A DNA stretch of 64,000 nt from an uncultured bacterium (GTDB lineage: Bacteria > Verrucomicrobiota > Lentisphaeria > Victivallales > UBA1829): positions 1-64,000 of the forward strand of contig CASFTV010000015.1 in assembly GCA_949297765.1 (NCBI GenBank). The letters are read 5' to 3'. Below the pieces are notes generated by a model, which did no database searches, was not told the origin of the DNA, and saw only the letters and a list, made by a program, of their open reading frames with translations. Positions within the stretch are counted from its first letter, which is position 1, and each line of letters opens with the position of its first letter. Of this stretch, positions 26,561-34,309 are shown one piece after another. A program made the position numbers and the translations under genes.

Positions 26561-27025
26561 ATGAAATTACAGAAAGTTCTTGCAGAAAAGAAGGAAACCC
26601 AGCGTCTTTACACGATTGAATCGGGAGCATCTCTCCGCACGGCGGCAAAAAAGATGATCGGCATCGGGGCGGATTATCTGATGGTCCGGGAAAAAGATCA
26701 AAATCCCGCGGAGTTCCTCGGAATCCTCACCAAAGTGGATATCATCAAGTCGCTGTGCATGGAGCATTCCGATCCGGACAAGGATACCGTCGACGATTTC
26801 ATGACCCGCCGGATGATCGTTGCCAACGTCTGCGACGACGTGGAATATGTAATGAATGTGATGGTCCGCCACAACATCAGCCATCTTCCGATCATCGAAG
26901 GGAAGAACATTGCGGGCGTCATCAGCCGGAACGATATTCTCTCCGAACTCAACGTGGAACGGGATATCGAACTGCAGTGGCTGGCGGACTATTCCGGAAC
27001 ATCACCGAAAACAACCGTCTACTGA
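26561..27025 (+). CDS. CBS-domain protein
   Basis: 154 residues, CAGGAGG upstream. Two CBS motifs in tandem: residues about 14-70 ('TIESGASLRTAAKKMIGIGA ... GILTKVDIIKSL') and 78-135 ('MTRRMIVANVCDDVEYVMNV ... HLPIIEGKNIAGVISRNDIL'). Paired CBS motifs bind adenosine nucleotides and act as energy or ligand sensors. No catalytic domain is attached. The next gene (HdeD-like) starts 25 bases downstream and is probably co-transcribed. The partner protein is unknown. Confidence 0.88.
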   Translation: MKLQKVLAEKKETQRLYTIESGASLRTAAKKMIGIGADYLMVREKDQNPAEFLGILTKVDIIKSLCMEHSDPDKDTVDDFMTRRMIVANVCDDVEYVMNVMVRHNISHLPIIEGKNIAGVISRNDILSELNVERDIELQWLADYSGTSPKTTVY

Positions 27026-27050
27026 AACGGAAACGGGGGACTGCCTGAAC

Positions 27051-27620
27051 ATGAACAGCAGATTTTCGGCTTCCGTCTTTTTTGCGGGGATCTCCCGGAA
27101 CGCGTTTCTGTGCCGCGGGATCCTGGTTCTTGTCCTCGGACTTCTGATTGCCCTCAAGCCGCTGGTCACGCTGGAACTGATTTCCATGCTTCTCGGCTGG
27201 ATCTTTACTGCAGCCGGAATCTGGGCGGTTTTCAGCGGTGCGTTCAACGACCGGCAGCGCTTCTTCTGGGTATTCTACGGACTGATTATGATTCTCGGCG
27301 GAATGTTCATGATTTTCCAGCCGTTCAAAGTGGTGTTTCTGATCGCGTGGTTCATTGCGCTCTGGTTCATTGCCGGCGGGGTGGCGGGAATCTGGAATAC
27401 CGCGCAGATGTCCGTGGAGGGACGGTACAAAATTCTGCCCGTGATCTCGGGACTGGTCGGACTTTTCATCGGATTTCTCTTTCTGATCTGGCCGCTGACA
27501 AGCGTGGCGGGCATGTTCTGGATCGCCGGACTGATCCTGATTATCCGGGGAGCCATGCTGATCGCGTTTTCGCGCCTTCTCCCCGGAGAGAGCGGACCGG
27601 AAGGACCGCAGAACTCCTGA
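27051..27620 (+). CDS. HdeD/DUF308 family membrane protein
   Basis: 189 residues with six hydrophobic helices in three pairs ('GILVLVLGLLIALKPLVTLE', 'FYGLIMILGGMFMIFQPFKV', 'ISGLVGLFIGFLFLIWPLTS'), the internal repeat typical of HdeD. Members are inner-membrane proteins linked to acid resistance in enterobacteria; elsewhere the role is unknown. The ATG follows the CBS gene by 25 bases, without a strong ribosome site, consistent with coupling. Confidence 0.85.
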   Translation: MNSRFSASVFFAGISRNAFLCRGILVLVLGLLIALKPLVTLELISMLLGWIFTAAGIWAVFSGAFNDRQRFFWVFYGLIMILGGMFMIFQPFKVVFLIAWFIALWFIAGGVAGIWNTAQMSVEGRYKILPVISGLVGLFIGFLFLIWPLTSVAGMFWIAGLILIIRGAMLIAFSRLLPGESGPEGPQNS

Positions 27621-27661
27621 CAGACGGCATTCCGAATCCGCTCGCCGGAGGAAGAGTGTAC

Positions 27662-27689
27662 TTGCTTTTTCCGGGTCCTGTGCTATATT
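27662..27689 (+). promoter_or_regulatory. Promoter of efp
   Basis: TTGCTT (27662-27667), 16-base spacer, TATATT (27684-27689), 39 bases before the efp ATG with AGAGG in between. Confidence 0.6.
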
Positions 27690-27728
27690 ATAAGGTTTGA
27701 AATAGTCAACACTATCAAAGAGGTAACC

Positions 27729-28298
27729 ATGTACAGCGCATCTGATCTGAAAAAAGGACTCAAAATCGAAATCGACGGCATGCCGTGGGTCATCACGGAC
27801 TTTGACTTCTGCAAACCGGGCAAAGGAACGGCTCTCTACCGCTGCAAGCTCAAAAATCTGGTGACCGGCGCAGGAATGGACCGGACCTTCCGTCCTGTCG
27901 ACAAGGTCGGCAAACCCGATCTTGAAGAGCGTGAAATGCACTACATCTATCAGGAAGGCGAAAACTTCGTCTTCAGCGATTCCGAGACCTACGAGGAGAT
28001 CCGCATTCCCGGCGACAAACTCGGAAACAAGAGCAAATTCCTCGTGGAGGACGCTCTCTGCTCCGCCGTGTTCTTCAACGGCACTCCGATCGACATCACT
28101 CTGCCGACCTGGTACATCGCGGTGGTTTCCGAGACCGAACCCGGCGCCCGCGGCGACACCGCCTCCTCCAATGTCATGAAACCCGCCAAAATCGAAAACG
28201 GATATGAACTGATGGTTCCGCTGTTCATCAACACCGGAGACACCATTAAAATCGACACCCGTACAGGCGAGTATGCCGAGCGCGTCAATAAAGCCTGA
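27729..28298 (+). CDS. efp: Elongation factor P
   Basis: 189 residues, the standard EF-P length with three beta-barrel domains. The domain I loop reads 'CKPGKGTALYRCKLKN', with Lys at the tip position that is beta-lysylated in proteobacteria. The C-terminal OB domain ends 'GDTIKIDTRTGEYAERVNKA'. EF-P binds between P and E sites and rescues ribosomes stalled on poly-proline. The gene overlaps the next one by 26 bases. That gene encodes the enzyme that attaches lysine to this residue, so modification here is very likely. Confidence 0.97.
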   Translation: MYSASDLKKGLKIEIDGMPWVITDFDFCKPGKGTALYRCKLKNLVTGAGMDRTFRPVDKVGKPDLEEREMHYIYQEGENFVFSDSETYEEIRIPGDKLGNKSKFLVEDALCSAVFFNGTPIDITLPTWYIAVVSETEPGARGDTASSNVMKPAKIENGYELMVPLFINTGDTIKIDTRTGEYAERVNKA

Positions 28299-29205
28299 TT
28301 CCCTGGCTGATCTGTCGAACCGCATCAGGGCATTCGAGTTCCGCTCGAATGCCCTTTCCCTTGTCCGGGAGTTTTTCCGGCGCGGCGGATTTGTTGAAGT
28401 GGAGACCCCGACCGCCATCCGGGCGCCCGCGGCAGAGGAGTATATCGAAGCGCCGCGGCTGGAAAGCGGATTGTATCTGCGTTCCTCGCCGGAACTGGAG
28501 ATGAAGCGTCTTCTGGCGGCGGGAATGAAACGCATCTACGAACTGGGACCCTGTTTCCGGGCGGGGGAAAACGGACGGCTCCATCGCCAGGAGTTCACGA
28601 TGCTCGAATGGTATATGGCGGGGACGGACTACCGGGAGATGCTGAATTTCACCATGAATCTCATCCGCACGCTTGCGGAAGAGCTCCGTGTGCCGCGGGA
28701 AGTGTGCGACGTCGCCCGGGAATGGAAGATTCTCTCCGTCCGCGACGCATTCCGCGAGTTCGCCGGAGAGGACGCCGACCGCTGCGCGGAAGAGGAAGCA
28801 CGATTCGAAACCGTTCTTGTGGAACAAGTTGAGCCGAAACTTCCGAAAGACACTCCCTGCGTTCTGATGGATTATCCGATCCGGTTCGGTGCATTTGCCC
28901 GTCCGAAACCGGAGGATCCGACGCTTGCCGAACGGTGGGAAATCTACATTCACGGCGTCGAAATTGCGAACGCCTATGGAGAACTCATTGATCCGGTGGA
29001 GCAGGAGATCCGTTTCCGGCGCTGCAACCGGAAACGCGTGGAGAGCGGTCTTCCGGCGTATCCGGAAGCGACTGCGTTTCTTGAAGCGATCCGGTCCGGC
29101 ATTCCGGCATCTTCGGGCTGTGCGCTCGGATTCGACCGGATTGTCATGCTGCTGTTCGGAGCGAAAACGCTCGCAGACGTTTCATTTCCACTGGATCTGA
29201 ACTGA
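28273..29205 (+). CDS. epmA: EF-P--(R)-beta-lysine ligase (PoxA/GenX)
   Basis: 310 residues. A class II lysyl-tRNA-synthetase-like catalytic core without an anticodon domain: motif 2 'KRIYELGPCFRAGENGRLHR' and motif 3 'GCALGFDRIVMLLFGAKTLA' are clear. EpmA uses ATP to attach beta-lysine to the tip lysine of EF-P. The only plausible start, ATG 28273, lies inside the 3' end of efp, so the two are translationally coupled and form a substrate-enzyme pair. The lysine 2,3-aminomutase EpmB is not in this window. Without it, alpha-lysine could be used. Confidence 0.95.
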   Translation: MPSASIKPDSLADLSNRIRAFEFRSNALSLVREFFRRGGFVEVETPTAIRAPAAEEYIEAPRLESGLYLRSSPELEMKRLLAAGMKRIYELGPCFRAGENGRLHRQEFTMLEWYMAGTDYREMLNFTMNLIRTLAEELRVPREVCDVAREWKILSVRDAFREFAGEDADRCAEEEARFETVLVEQVEPKLPKDTPCVLMDYPIRFGAFARPKPEDPTLAERWEIYIHGVEIANAYGELIDPVEQEIRFRRCNRKRVESGLPAYPEATAFLEAIRSGIPASSGCALGFDRIVMLLFGAKTLADVSFPLDLN

Positions 29206-29218
29206 AAGGAGGGTTCCG

Positions 29219-30013
29219 ATGAACATTCAAGAGCTCATGAACGAACTGTTTCTCTGGTGCAGCGACGGAGGGCCCCACGATTACTCCAAAAGCTGCGACA
29301 CATTGAAGACCGGAAATCCGGAAACGGAACTTTCCAAAGTCGCGGTGACGATGATCGCGACGCCGGAAGTGATCCGCGAAGCCGCCGCGTGGGGCGCGGA
29401 GTTCCTGATCGTCCACGAACCCACCTTCTACGACCATTACGACCGGAAGCTGGAAGAGGATCCGGTCACCCGCGCGAAAGCCGAACTTCTCGCCTCCGCC
29501 GGACTGGCGGTCTGGCGCTATCACGATCATCCTCATGTCAAGTACAAAGACATGATCTGCGAAGGCCAGATTCACTTTTTCGGTCTGGAGGGAGAGTGGA
29601 TCAAAGGCCCGCGTCCGGCGGTCAACCGGTTCCGTCTGGCTCATCCGTCCACACCCCGCGAACTGGCAAAGCAGTTCATGGAAAAAGCAGATCTGCGCCA
29701 CATCCGTCTCTGCGGTGCGGCGGATCAGCCCTGCACGAATCTTTCTCTCTGTTTCGGAACGCCGGGAGGAGTTTTCGACGAACTCCGCAATCCTGACATT
29801 GATCTGGTCCTGACCGGAGAAGCGTGTGAATGGCAGCTTGGCGAATACGCCCGCGATGCGGCGCAGCTCGGATTCCGGAAAACGCTGATGATCCTCGGCC
29901 ACATTCCCTCCGAACGCGAAGGAATGCGTCTGCTCGCGGAATGGATGAAACAACGCTTCACCGAATTCGAAACCCGCTATTTCGAATGCGGTGAGGTCTA
30001 CGCCGCACCCTGA
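29219..30013 (+). CDS. NIF3-family dinuclear metal-centre protein
   Basis: 264 residues, AAAGGAGGG upstream, 13 bases after epmA. Metal-ligand motifs of the NIF3/YbgI family are visible: 'EFLIVHEPTFYDHYD', 'VWRYHDHPHVKY' and 'LTGEACEWQLGEYARDA', then 'ILGHIPSEREGM' near the end. Family members are hexameric, two-metal proteins, some implicated in GTP cyclohydrolase-like or metal-handling chemistry; the function is poorly known. Here it probably belongs to the efp-epmA operon by spacing. Confidence 0.85.
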   Translation: MNIQELMNELFLWCSDGGPHDYSKSCDTLKTGNPETELSKVAVTMIATPEVIREAAAWGAEFLIVHEPTFYDHYDRKLEEDPVTRAKAELLASAGLAVWRYHDHPHVKYKDMICEGQIHFFGLEGEWIKGPRPAVNRFRLAHPSTPRELAKQFMEKADLRHIRLCGAADQPCTNLSLCFGTPGGVFDELRNPDIDLVLTGEACEWQLGEYARDAAQLGFRKTLMILGHIPSEREGMRLLAEWMKQRFTEFETRYFECGEVYAAP

Positions 30014-30036
30014 GAACCGGATCGCGGAGCCGGACA

Positions 30037-30077
30037 GAAAAAAAGAGAGCCGGGCGGGGAAAATCCCGAACCCGGCT
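30037..30077 (-). terminator. Intrinsic terminator of aroD
   Basis: On the minus strand AGCCGGG (30077-30071) pairs with CCCGGCT (30054-30048), with an inner CGGGA/TCCCCG part, then CTCTTTTTTTCTG. It lies between the convergent NIF3 and aroD genes. Confidence 0.85.
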
Positions 30078-30092
30078 TGAAAATACGGATTC

Positions 30093-30881
30093 TTATTTCT
30101 GAACGTCGTCAATGTGCCATGGAAGATTCTGCAGAACGGTCTTCAGGGCGCGGATGGTCGGCTGCGTGTAAAGGAGACTCGGCGACTGGTAATCGTGCAC
30201 CGCGAATGCGATGGAGACTCCCAGTTTCGGTCCGATGAACCGGTGCAGACGACTGTAGGATCCGTTGCAGAGATGGATGAACGGCTTCTTCAGTTCACGG
30301 TTCAGAAGCATGGTGGTCCGAATGGCTTCGGTCAGCTGCTCCTCGTTGTTGACGCCGGTCACGATCTTCAGAATGTCCGCGCCGCGGGAGGACTGCTCCT
30401 GAAGGTGCTCAAGGACCTGCTCCGCTGTCCGGAAATCGCTGGACATGTGAGAGGACATGACCACTTTGGCGCCCCGCGCATGAATTTCTTCAATCAGCTT
30501 CTTCTGCTTTTCGACGGCTTCCGGCCTGCGCGTCAGCTCGAACGGGGAAGGATCGAACAGATCCCCCATCACGTCGATCACTTCGGCTCCGGCGTCCGCG
30601 GCGGCGAGGAGATATTTCTGACGCTCCTCGTCCTTGTCCTTGAGCCAGCGGTCGTTCCGGTACAGAATGAACATGAACGGGAGATGGACGGCGTCCATCA
30701 GACGGCGGAACGTCTCCTGTGTCCGCTGTTCCGGCGGGAGATCACAGAGTTCCACCGCGATCCCGTCAGCCCCTTCAAACTCTGCCGCGCGCGCACACGC
30801 GATCATCTCTTCCACAGATCCGCCCTTCATCAGAAGCGTAACAGCGGTCTGCTGACGGTTGAAAAACGATTTCTTCAGCAT
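30093..30881 (-). CDS. aroD: Type I 3-dehydroquinate dehydratase
   Basis: 262 residues from ATG 30881 (GGGAGG 7-8 bases upstream). AroD beta/alpha-barrel features: 'EFEGADGIAVELCDL', 'PFMFILYRND', 'VIDVMGDLFD', 'KVVMSSHMSSDFRTAE', and 'DILKIVTGVNNEEQ', whose Lys matches the Schiff-base lysine. It converts 3-dehydroquinate to 3-dehydroshikimate in aromatic amino acid synthesis, or the reverse in quinate use. It appears monocistronic and ends in a strong terminator. The VGVNN-like replacement of the usual MA-motif makes it a slightly divergent member. Confidence 0.8.
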   Translation of the reverse strand: MLKKSFFNRQQTAVTLLMKGGSVEEMIACARAAEFEGADGIAVELCDLPPEQRTQETFRRLMDAVHLPFMFILYRNDRWLKDKDEERQKYLLAAADAGAEVIDVMGDLFDPSPFELTRRPEAVEKQKKLIEEIHARGAKVVMSSHMSSDFRTAEQVLEHLQEQSSRGADILKIVTGVNNEEQLTEAIRTTMLLNRELKKPFIHLCNGSYSRLHRFIGPKLGVSIAFAVHDYQSPSLLYTQPTIRALKTVLQNLPWHIDDVQK

Positions 30882-31049
30882 GACAGAACCTCCCTTTCCC
30901 TGCTGCTTTTTCCACCGGGAAATACAATAGCACTCCGGAAGCCGGAGAGCAAGAACATCTCCGGCTTTCTTTCTGAAAAAGAGCACGCAAACAGCGGTCC
31001 GCTTGCAAAACAAACCCGGAAGGCGTGCAAATGAAGCAATCCGAAAGGA

Positions 31050-31775
31050 TCAGGCGCGGCTGATGATGCGTCCGGTCAGTCCGCGGACATGGACGTCGTC
31101 GCCGAGCGAGTGAGCGATCCGGACCAGTTCCGCATCCGTATAGGTGGGTTTGGCCGGAAGATCGTCGTCAATCACCTCCACCGGATTGAACTGCTGAAGC
31201 ACCCAGCTTTTTACGCCGAGCGAGCGGAGTTCCCGGTGCATTTCGGCAAGCATTTCGGGAGAGAGCAGATCGCGGTGAACGGTGGTCCGGACATCCAGAA
31301 ACCGACCGGATTCAACCGCCATTGCAATGGTCTGATGCACCCGTTCCACTATCGAGGAATCCCCGGTTCCTGTCAGACGGGCGTACTCGGAGACCGGTGC
31401 CTTGTAGTCGATCCCGAATGCATCCGGCAGCGAATCCTCCAGCAGTTCGCGCACCGTTTCAGGCCGGGTCCCGTTGGTGTCGAGTTTCACAAGGAATCCG
31501 TCCCGGCGGATTCTGGTCATCAGCTCATGCAGACCGCTCTGGAGCGTGGGTTCCCCTCCGGAGATCACCACCCCCTCCAGACGGTGACGGCGCGATTCCA
31601 GAAAATGAAAAAACTGCGGAACCGTAATCTGCGGCTGACTCGCAGGATCAAACACCAGACACGGATTGTGGCAGAAAGGACAGCGGAAATTGCATCCGCC
31701 GCAAAAAATAATACAACTGATTTTTCCCGGATAGTCCACCAGACTGAACGGGAACAGTCCTCGAATGTCCATCAT
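31050..31775 (-). CDS. nrdG: Anaerobic ribonucleotide reductase activating enzyme (radical SAM)
   Basis: 241 residues. The radical-SAM cluster motif is 'CNFRCPFC' (CxxxCxxC) near residue 28, with 'VVISGGEPTLQ' as the SAM-binding GGE motif. It resembles the NrdG/PFL-activase type found next to divergent NrdD enzymes. It makes the glycyl radical on NrdD from S-adenosylmethionine. It lies downstream of nrdD and its separate glycyl-radical gene on the same strand, but beyond an intrinsic terminator, so it may be expressed by readthrough or from its own promoter. Start: AGGA 9 bases before ATG 31775. Confidence 0.9.
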   Translation of the reverse strand: MMDIRGLFPFSLVDYPGKISCIIFCGGCNFRCPFCHNPCLVFDPASQPQITVPQFFHFLESRRHRLEGVVISGGEPTLQSGLHELMTRIRRDGFLVKLDTNGTRPETVRELLEDSLPDAFGIDYKAPVSEYARLTGTGDSSIVERVHQTIAMAVESGRFLDVRTTVHRDLLSPEMLAEMHRELRSLGVKSWVLQQFNPVEVIDDDLPAKPTYTDAELVRIAHSLGDDVHVRGLTGRIISRA

Positions 31776-31794
31776 TGTAACATGTCCTGAAAAG

Positions 31795-31829
31795 AAAAAA
31801 GGGAATGCCGGACGTGCTCCGACATTCCC
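31795..31829 (-). terminator. Intrinsic terminator after the glycyl-radical ORF
   Basis: GGGAATGTCGGA (31829-31818) pairs with TCCGGCATTCCC (31812-31801) on the minus strand, then six T residues. Confidence 0.88.
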
Positions 31830-31847
31830 GGGAAAACTGAAAAACCG

Positions 31848-32003
31848 TTATTTCTGCACAGAAGTCTTGCAGGAGCAGGAAGAAACTTCAAACGTCTTGC
31901 GATCCTTGAACTCCTCCTTCTTGCCCTTGTTCCAGTTGGACACCGGTCTGAAATAGCCGCACACTCTGGAATAGATTTCTGTTTTTGCTCCGCACTTTGC
32001 CAT
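31848..32003 (-). CDS. Separate glycyl-radical domain of class III ribonucleotide reductase
   Basis: 51 residues from ATG 32003, with AAGGGG upstream: MAKCGAKTEIYSRVCGYFRP followed by VSNWNKGKKEEFKDRKTFE. The 'RVCGYFRPVSNWN' segment matches the C-terminal glycyl-radical loop of NrdD, where the Gly before Tyr carries the radical. The NrdD gene just upstream stops before this part, so the enzyme is split into two polypeptides. The frame is the same as nrdD and contains no other stop in the 60 bases between. The tail 'SSCSCKTSVQK' is Cys-rich. It probably docks on NrdD as the autonomous radical subunit. Confidence 0.8.
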   Translation of the reverse strand: MAKCGAKTEIYSRVCGYFRPVSNWNKGKKEEFKDRKTFEVSSCSCKTSVQK

Positions 32004-32063
32004 GATGTTCCCCTTGTTGTTTTGTATTTGTTGGAATTGTTTCATCCGGCCATCCGGCCGGGG

Positions 32064-34043
32064 TTATGCATCCTTCTCCAGCGGACACGACGAGTGTTCG
32101 CCCGGAATGTATCCATGCACCGGACAGATGCTGAACGACGGCGTCAGCGTGAAATAAGGAATGCGGTAGTTTTCCGCAATCCGTTTCACCAGCGATGCCA
32201 CCAGCTCGGGATCCTCGATCCGCTCGCCGATGAACGCATGGAACACGGTTCCGCCGGTATAGAGCTGCTGCAGGGGGGCCTGCATATCCAGCGCCTCGAA
32301 CAGGTCGTTCGTATAACCGACCGGCAGCTGAGTCGAGTTGGTGTAGTAGGGATTGTCCTCGCCCGCGCAGATGATCTCCGGATAGAGCTTCCGGTCGATC
32401 TTCGCCAGACGGAAACTGGTTCCTTCCGCCGGCGTCGCCTCCAGATTGTAGATATGACCGGTGCTCTCCTGGAAATCCTTGATCTTCTCGGCCATGTGCT
32501 TGAGGACACGCACCGCGAAGTCCTGCCCTTCCTTGTCGCAGATCGACAATCCGAGGAAGTTGAGGCAGCACTCGTTCATACCGACCAGACCGATTGTGCT
32601 GAAATGATGTTCCAGTGTCCGCAGATAGATCTTCGTATACGGCAGCAGATTTCCGTCCAGATACTTCTGAACCACCTTCCGCTTGATCTCCAGAGAATCC
32701 TTTGCCATCACCATCAGATGATCGAGACGGGCGAAGAACTCCTTTTCGTCCTTTGCGACATAACCGATCCGCGGCATGTTGATGGTGACCACGCCGATGG
32801 ATCCGGTCTGCTCGCCGGCGCCGAAGAGACCGCCGGTCTTGTTCCGCAATTCGCGCATATCCATCTGAAGGCGGCAGCACATGGAGCGGACGTCGCCCGG
32901 TTTCAGATCGCTGTTGATGAAGTTCTGGAAATAGGGAAGTCCGTATTTCCCGGTCACTTCGAACAGCAGTTTTGCGTTTTTGCTGTCCCAGTTGAAATCC
33001 TTTGTGATATTGTAGGTCGGGATCGGGAAGGTGAAGATCCGTCCGTCGCGGTCGCCCTGCGCCATCACCTCAAGGAATGCGTGGTTGATCAGGTCCATTT
33101 CCTCCTGGTAGTCGCCGTAGACATCGCCTTCCTGCAGTTTCCCGCCGATGATGACCGGGTGGTTCCGCAGATCCTCCGGCACGACCCAGTCGAACGTGAG
33201 ATTTGTGAACGGAGTCTGCCCCCAGCGGCTTGCAATGTTGAGGCCGAACACAAACTGCTGAATTGCCTGCTTCACCTGCTTGTAGTTCAGCTGGTCGCGG
33301 CGGACAAACGGTGAAAGGAAGGTATCGAACGAACTGAATGCCTGTGCGCCGGCCCATTCCGTCTGCAGGGTCGAAAGGAAGTTGACGATCTGCCCGAGCG
33401 CGGTATCGAAATGTTTTGCGGGCGAGGCACTTGCGCGGCCGCCGCTGCCCTGGAATCCGCGTTCCAGCAGTTCGCGGAGGCTCCATCCGGCGCAGTACCC
33501 GACGATTCCGCACGAGAGGTCATGCAGATGGAAGTCGCCGTTCGAATGCGCGTCCGCAATCTCTTTCGGATACACGTTGGCGAGCGTATAGTTCGCGATG
33601 ACCGCTCCCGAAACGTGGTTCAGCAGACTTGCATAGGAGTATCCCGCGTTGGAATTCTCATTGACCCGCCAGTCCTCCTGTCCCAGATAGCTTGCCACGA
33701 GATCCTGCACATCCATCATCAGATGTTTGGCGTCGCGCATCTTTTCATGCTGGGAGCGGTAGAGAATATACAGTTTTGCAGCTTTGGAAAGTCCCTTCTT
33801 GATGAACGCGTGTTCCACAAGGTCCTGAATCAGTTCCACATCCGGGATGGACTCTTCCGAATCGTATCCGCGCACCTTGAGTTCCAGGATGACATCCTTC
33901 ACGATGTTCCGGGCGATCTTGTCATTGGCTGTTCCCGCGGCCTTGAGCGCTTTTCCCGCGGCGATCGCGATCCGCTCCGGCTCAAAGTCGACAATTCTGC
34001 CGTCGCGTTTCTTCATCCTGCGGATTTTGGTTGCAATCTCCAT
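32064..34043 (-). CDS. nrdD: Anaerobic (class III) ribonucleoside-triphosphate reductase, catalytic part without glycyl-radical tail
   Basis: 659 residues from ATG 34043. The N-terminal ATP-cone is at about 1-95 ('KKRDGRIVDFEPERIAIAAG'). The ten-stranded barrel has active-site cysteines around 'DVRSMCCRLQMDM', and 'GGLFGAGEQTGSIGVVTINM' is typical of NrdD. The C-terminus ends at 'FSICPVHGYIPGEHSSCP', half of the usual zinc site, then LEKDA and a TAA. The glycyl-radical motif is missing here and found in the small ORF 60 bases downstream. The enzyme reduces NTPs to dNTPs under anoxia. Two NrdR-box-like sequences cover its promoter. Confidence 0.93.
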   Translation of the reverse strand: MEIATKIRRMKKRDGRIVDFEPERIAIAAGKALKAAGTANDKIARNIVKDVILELKVRGYDSEESIPDVELIQDLVEHAFIKKGLSKAAKLYILYRSQHEKMRDAKHLMMDVQDLVASYLGQEDWRVNENSNAGYSYASLLNHVSGAVIANYTLANVYPKEIADAHSNGDFHLHDLSCGIVGYCAGWSLRELLERGFQGSGGRASASPAKHFDTALGQIVNFLSTLQTEWAGAQAFSSFDTFLSPFVRRDQLNYKQVKQAIQQFVFGLNIASRWGQTPFTNLTFDWVVPEDLRNHPVIIGGKLQEGDVYGDYQEEMDLINHAFLEVMAQGDRDGRIFTFPIPTYNITKDFNWDSKNAKLLFEVTGKYGLPYFQNFINSDLKPGDVRSMCCRLQMDMRELRNKTGGLFGAGEQTGSIGVVTINMPRIGYVAKDEKEFFARLDHLMVMAKDSLEIKRKVVQKYLDGNLLPYTKIYLRTLEHHFSTIGLVGMNECCLNFLGLSICDKEGQDFAVRVLKHMAEKIKDFQESTGHIYNLEATPAEGTSFRLAKIDRKLYPEIICAGEDNPYYTNSTQLPVGYTNDLFEALDMQAPLQQLYTGGTVFHAFIGERIEDPELVASLVKRIAENYRIPYFTLTPSFSICPVHGYIPGEHSSCPLEKDA

Positions 34044-34129
34044 TGTTCCGTCTCTGTCCTTTGCTGCATGGTTGAAATCAATAAAATCCGGCCGTTGAAT
34101 CCAAAACATGACCGGCTCTGCATTTTGTA

Positions 34130-34181
34130 ATTATAACACATTATATTGACATTGCAAATAAAAAAACACAATATCTTGTAT
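34130..34181 (-). promoter_or_regulatory. nrdD promoter with two NrdR-box-like operators
   Basis: Minus strand: TTGCAA (34157-34152), 16-base spacer, TATAAT (34135-34130). The spacer is itself ACACATTATATTGACA in plus orientation (34136-34151), and ACACAATATCTTGTAT lies at 34166-34181. Both resemble the NrdR consensus ACACWATATWTWGTGT. Their start-to-start distance of 30 bases (about three helical turns) suits cooperative NrdR binding and repression. Confidence 0.65.
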
Positions 34182-34309
34182 TTTTTAGAAATATTTTTTG
34201 TTTTGAGTTCAAACCCTTTTCCGGAAACGGAAGACGGCCTCCCATGCGGAGGAACGACGCGGGAAAAAGAGGGCACCCCTCCCCCCCCTCTCCGGACCGG
34301 AAAACAGAG

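Noticed and set aside
32004-32066. Programmed UAA readthrough joining NrdD to its radical domain
   Set aside because: The small ORF has its own ATG and AAGGGG site and no stimulatory structure is evident. Separate translation is simpler, though not disproved.
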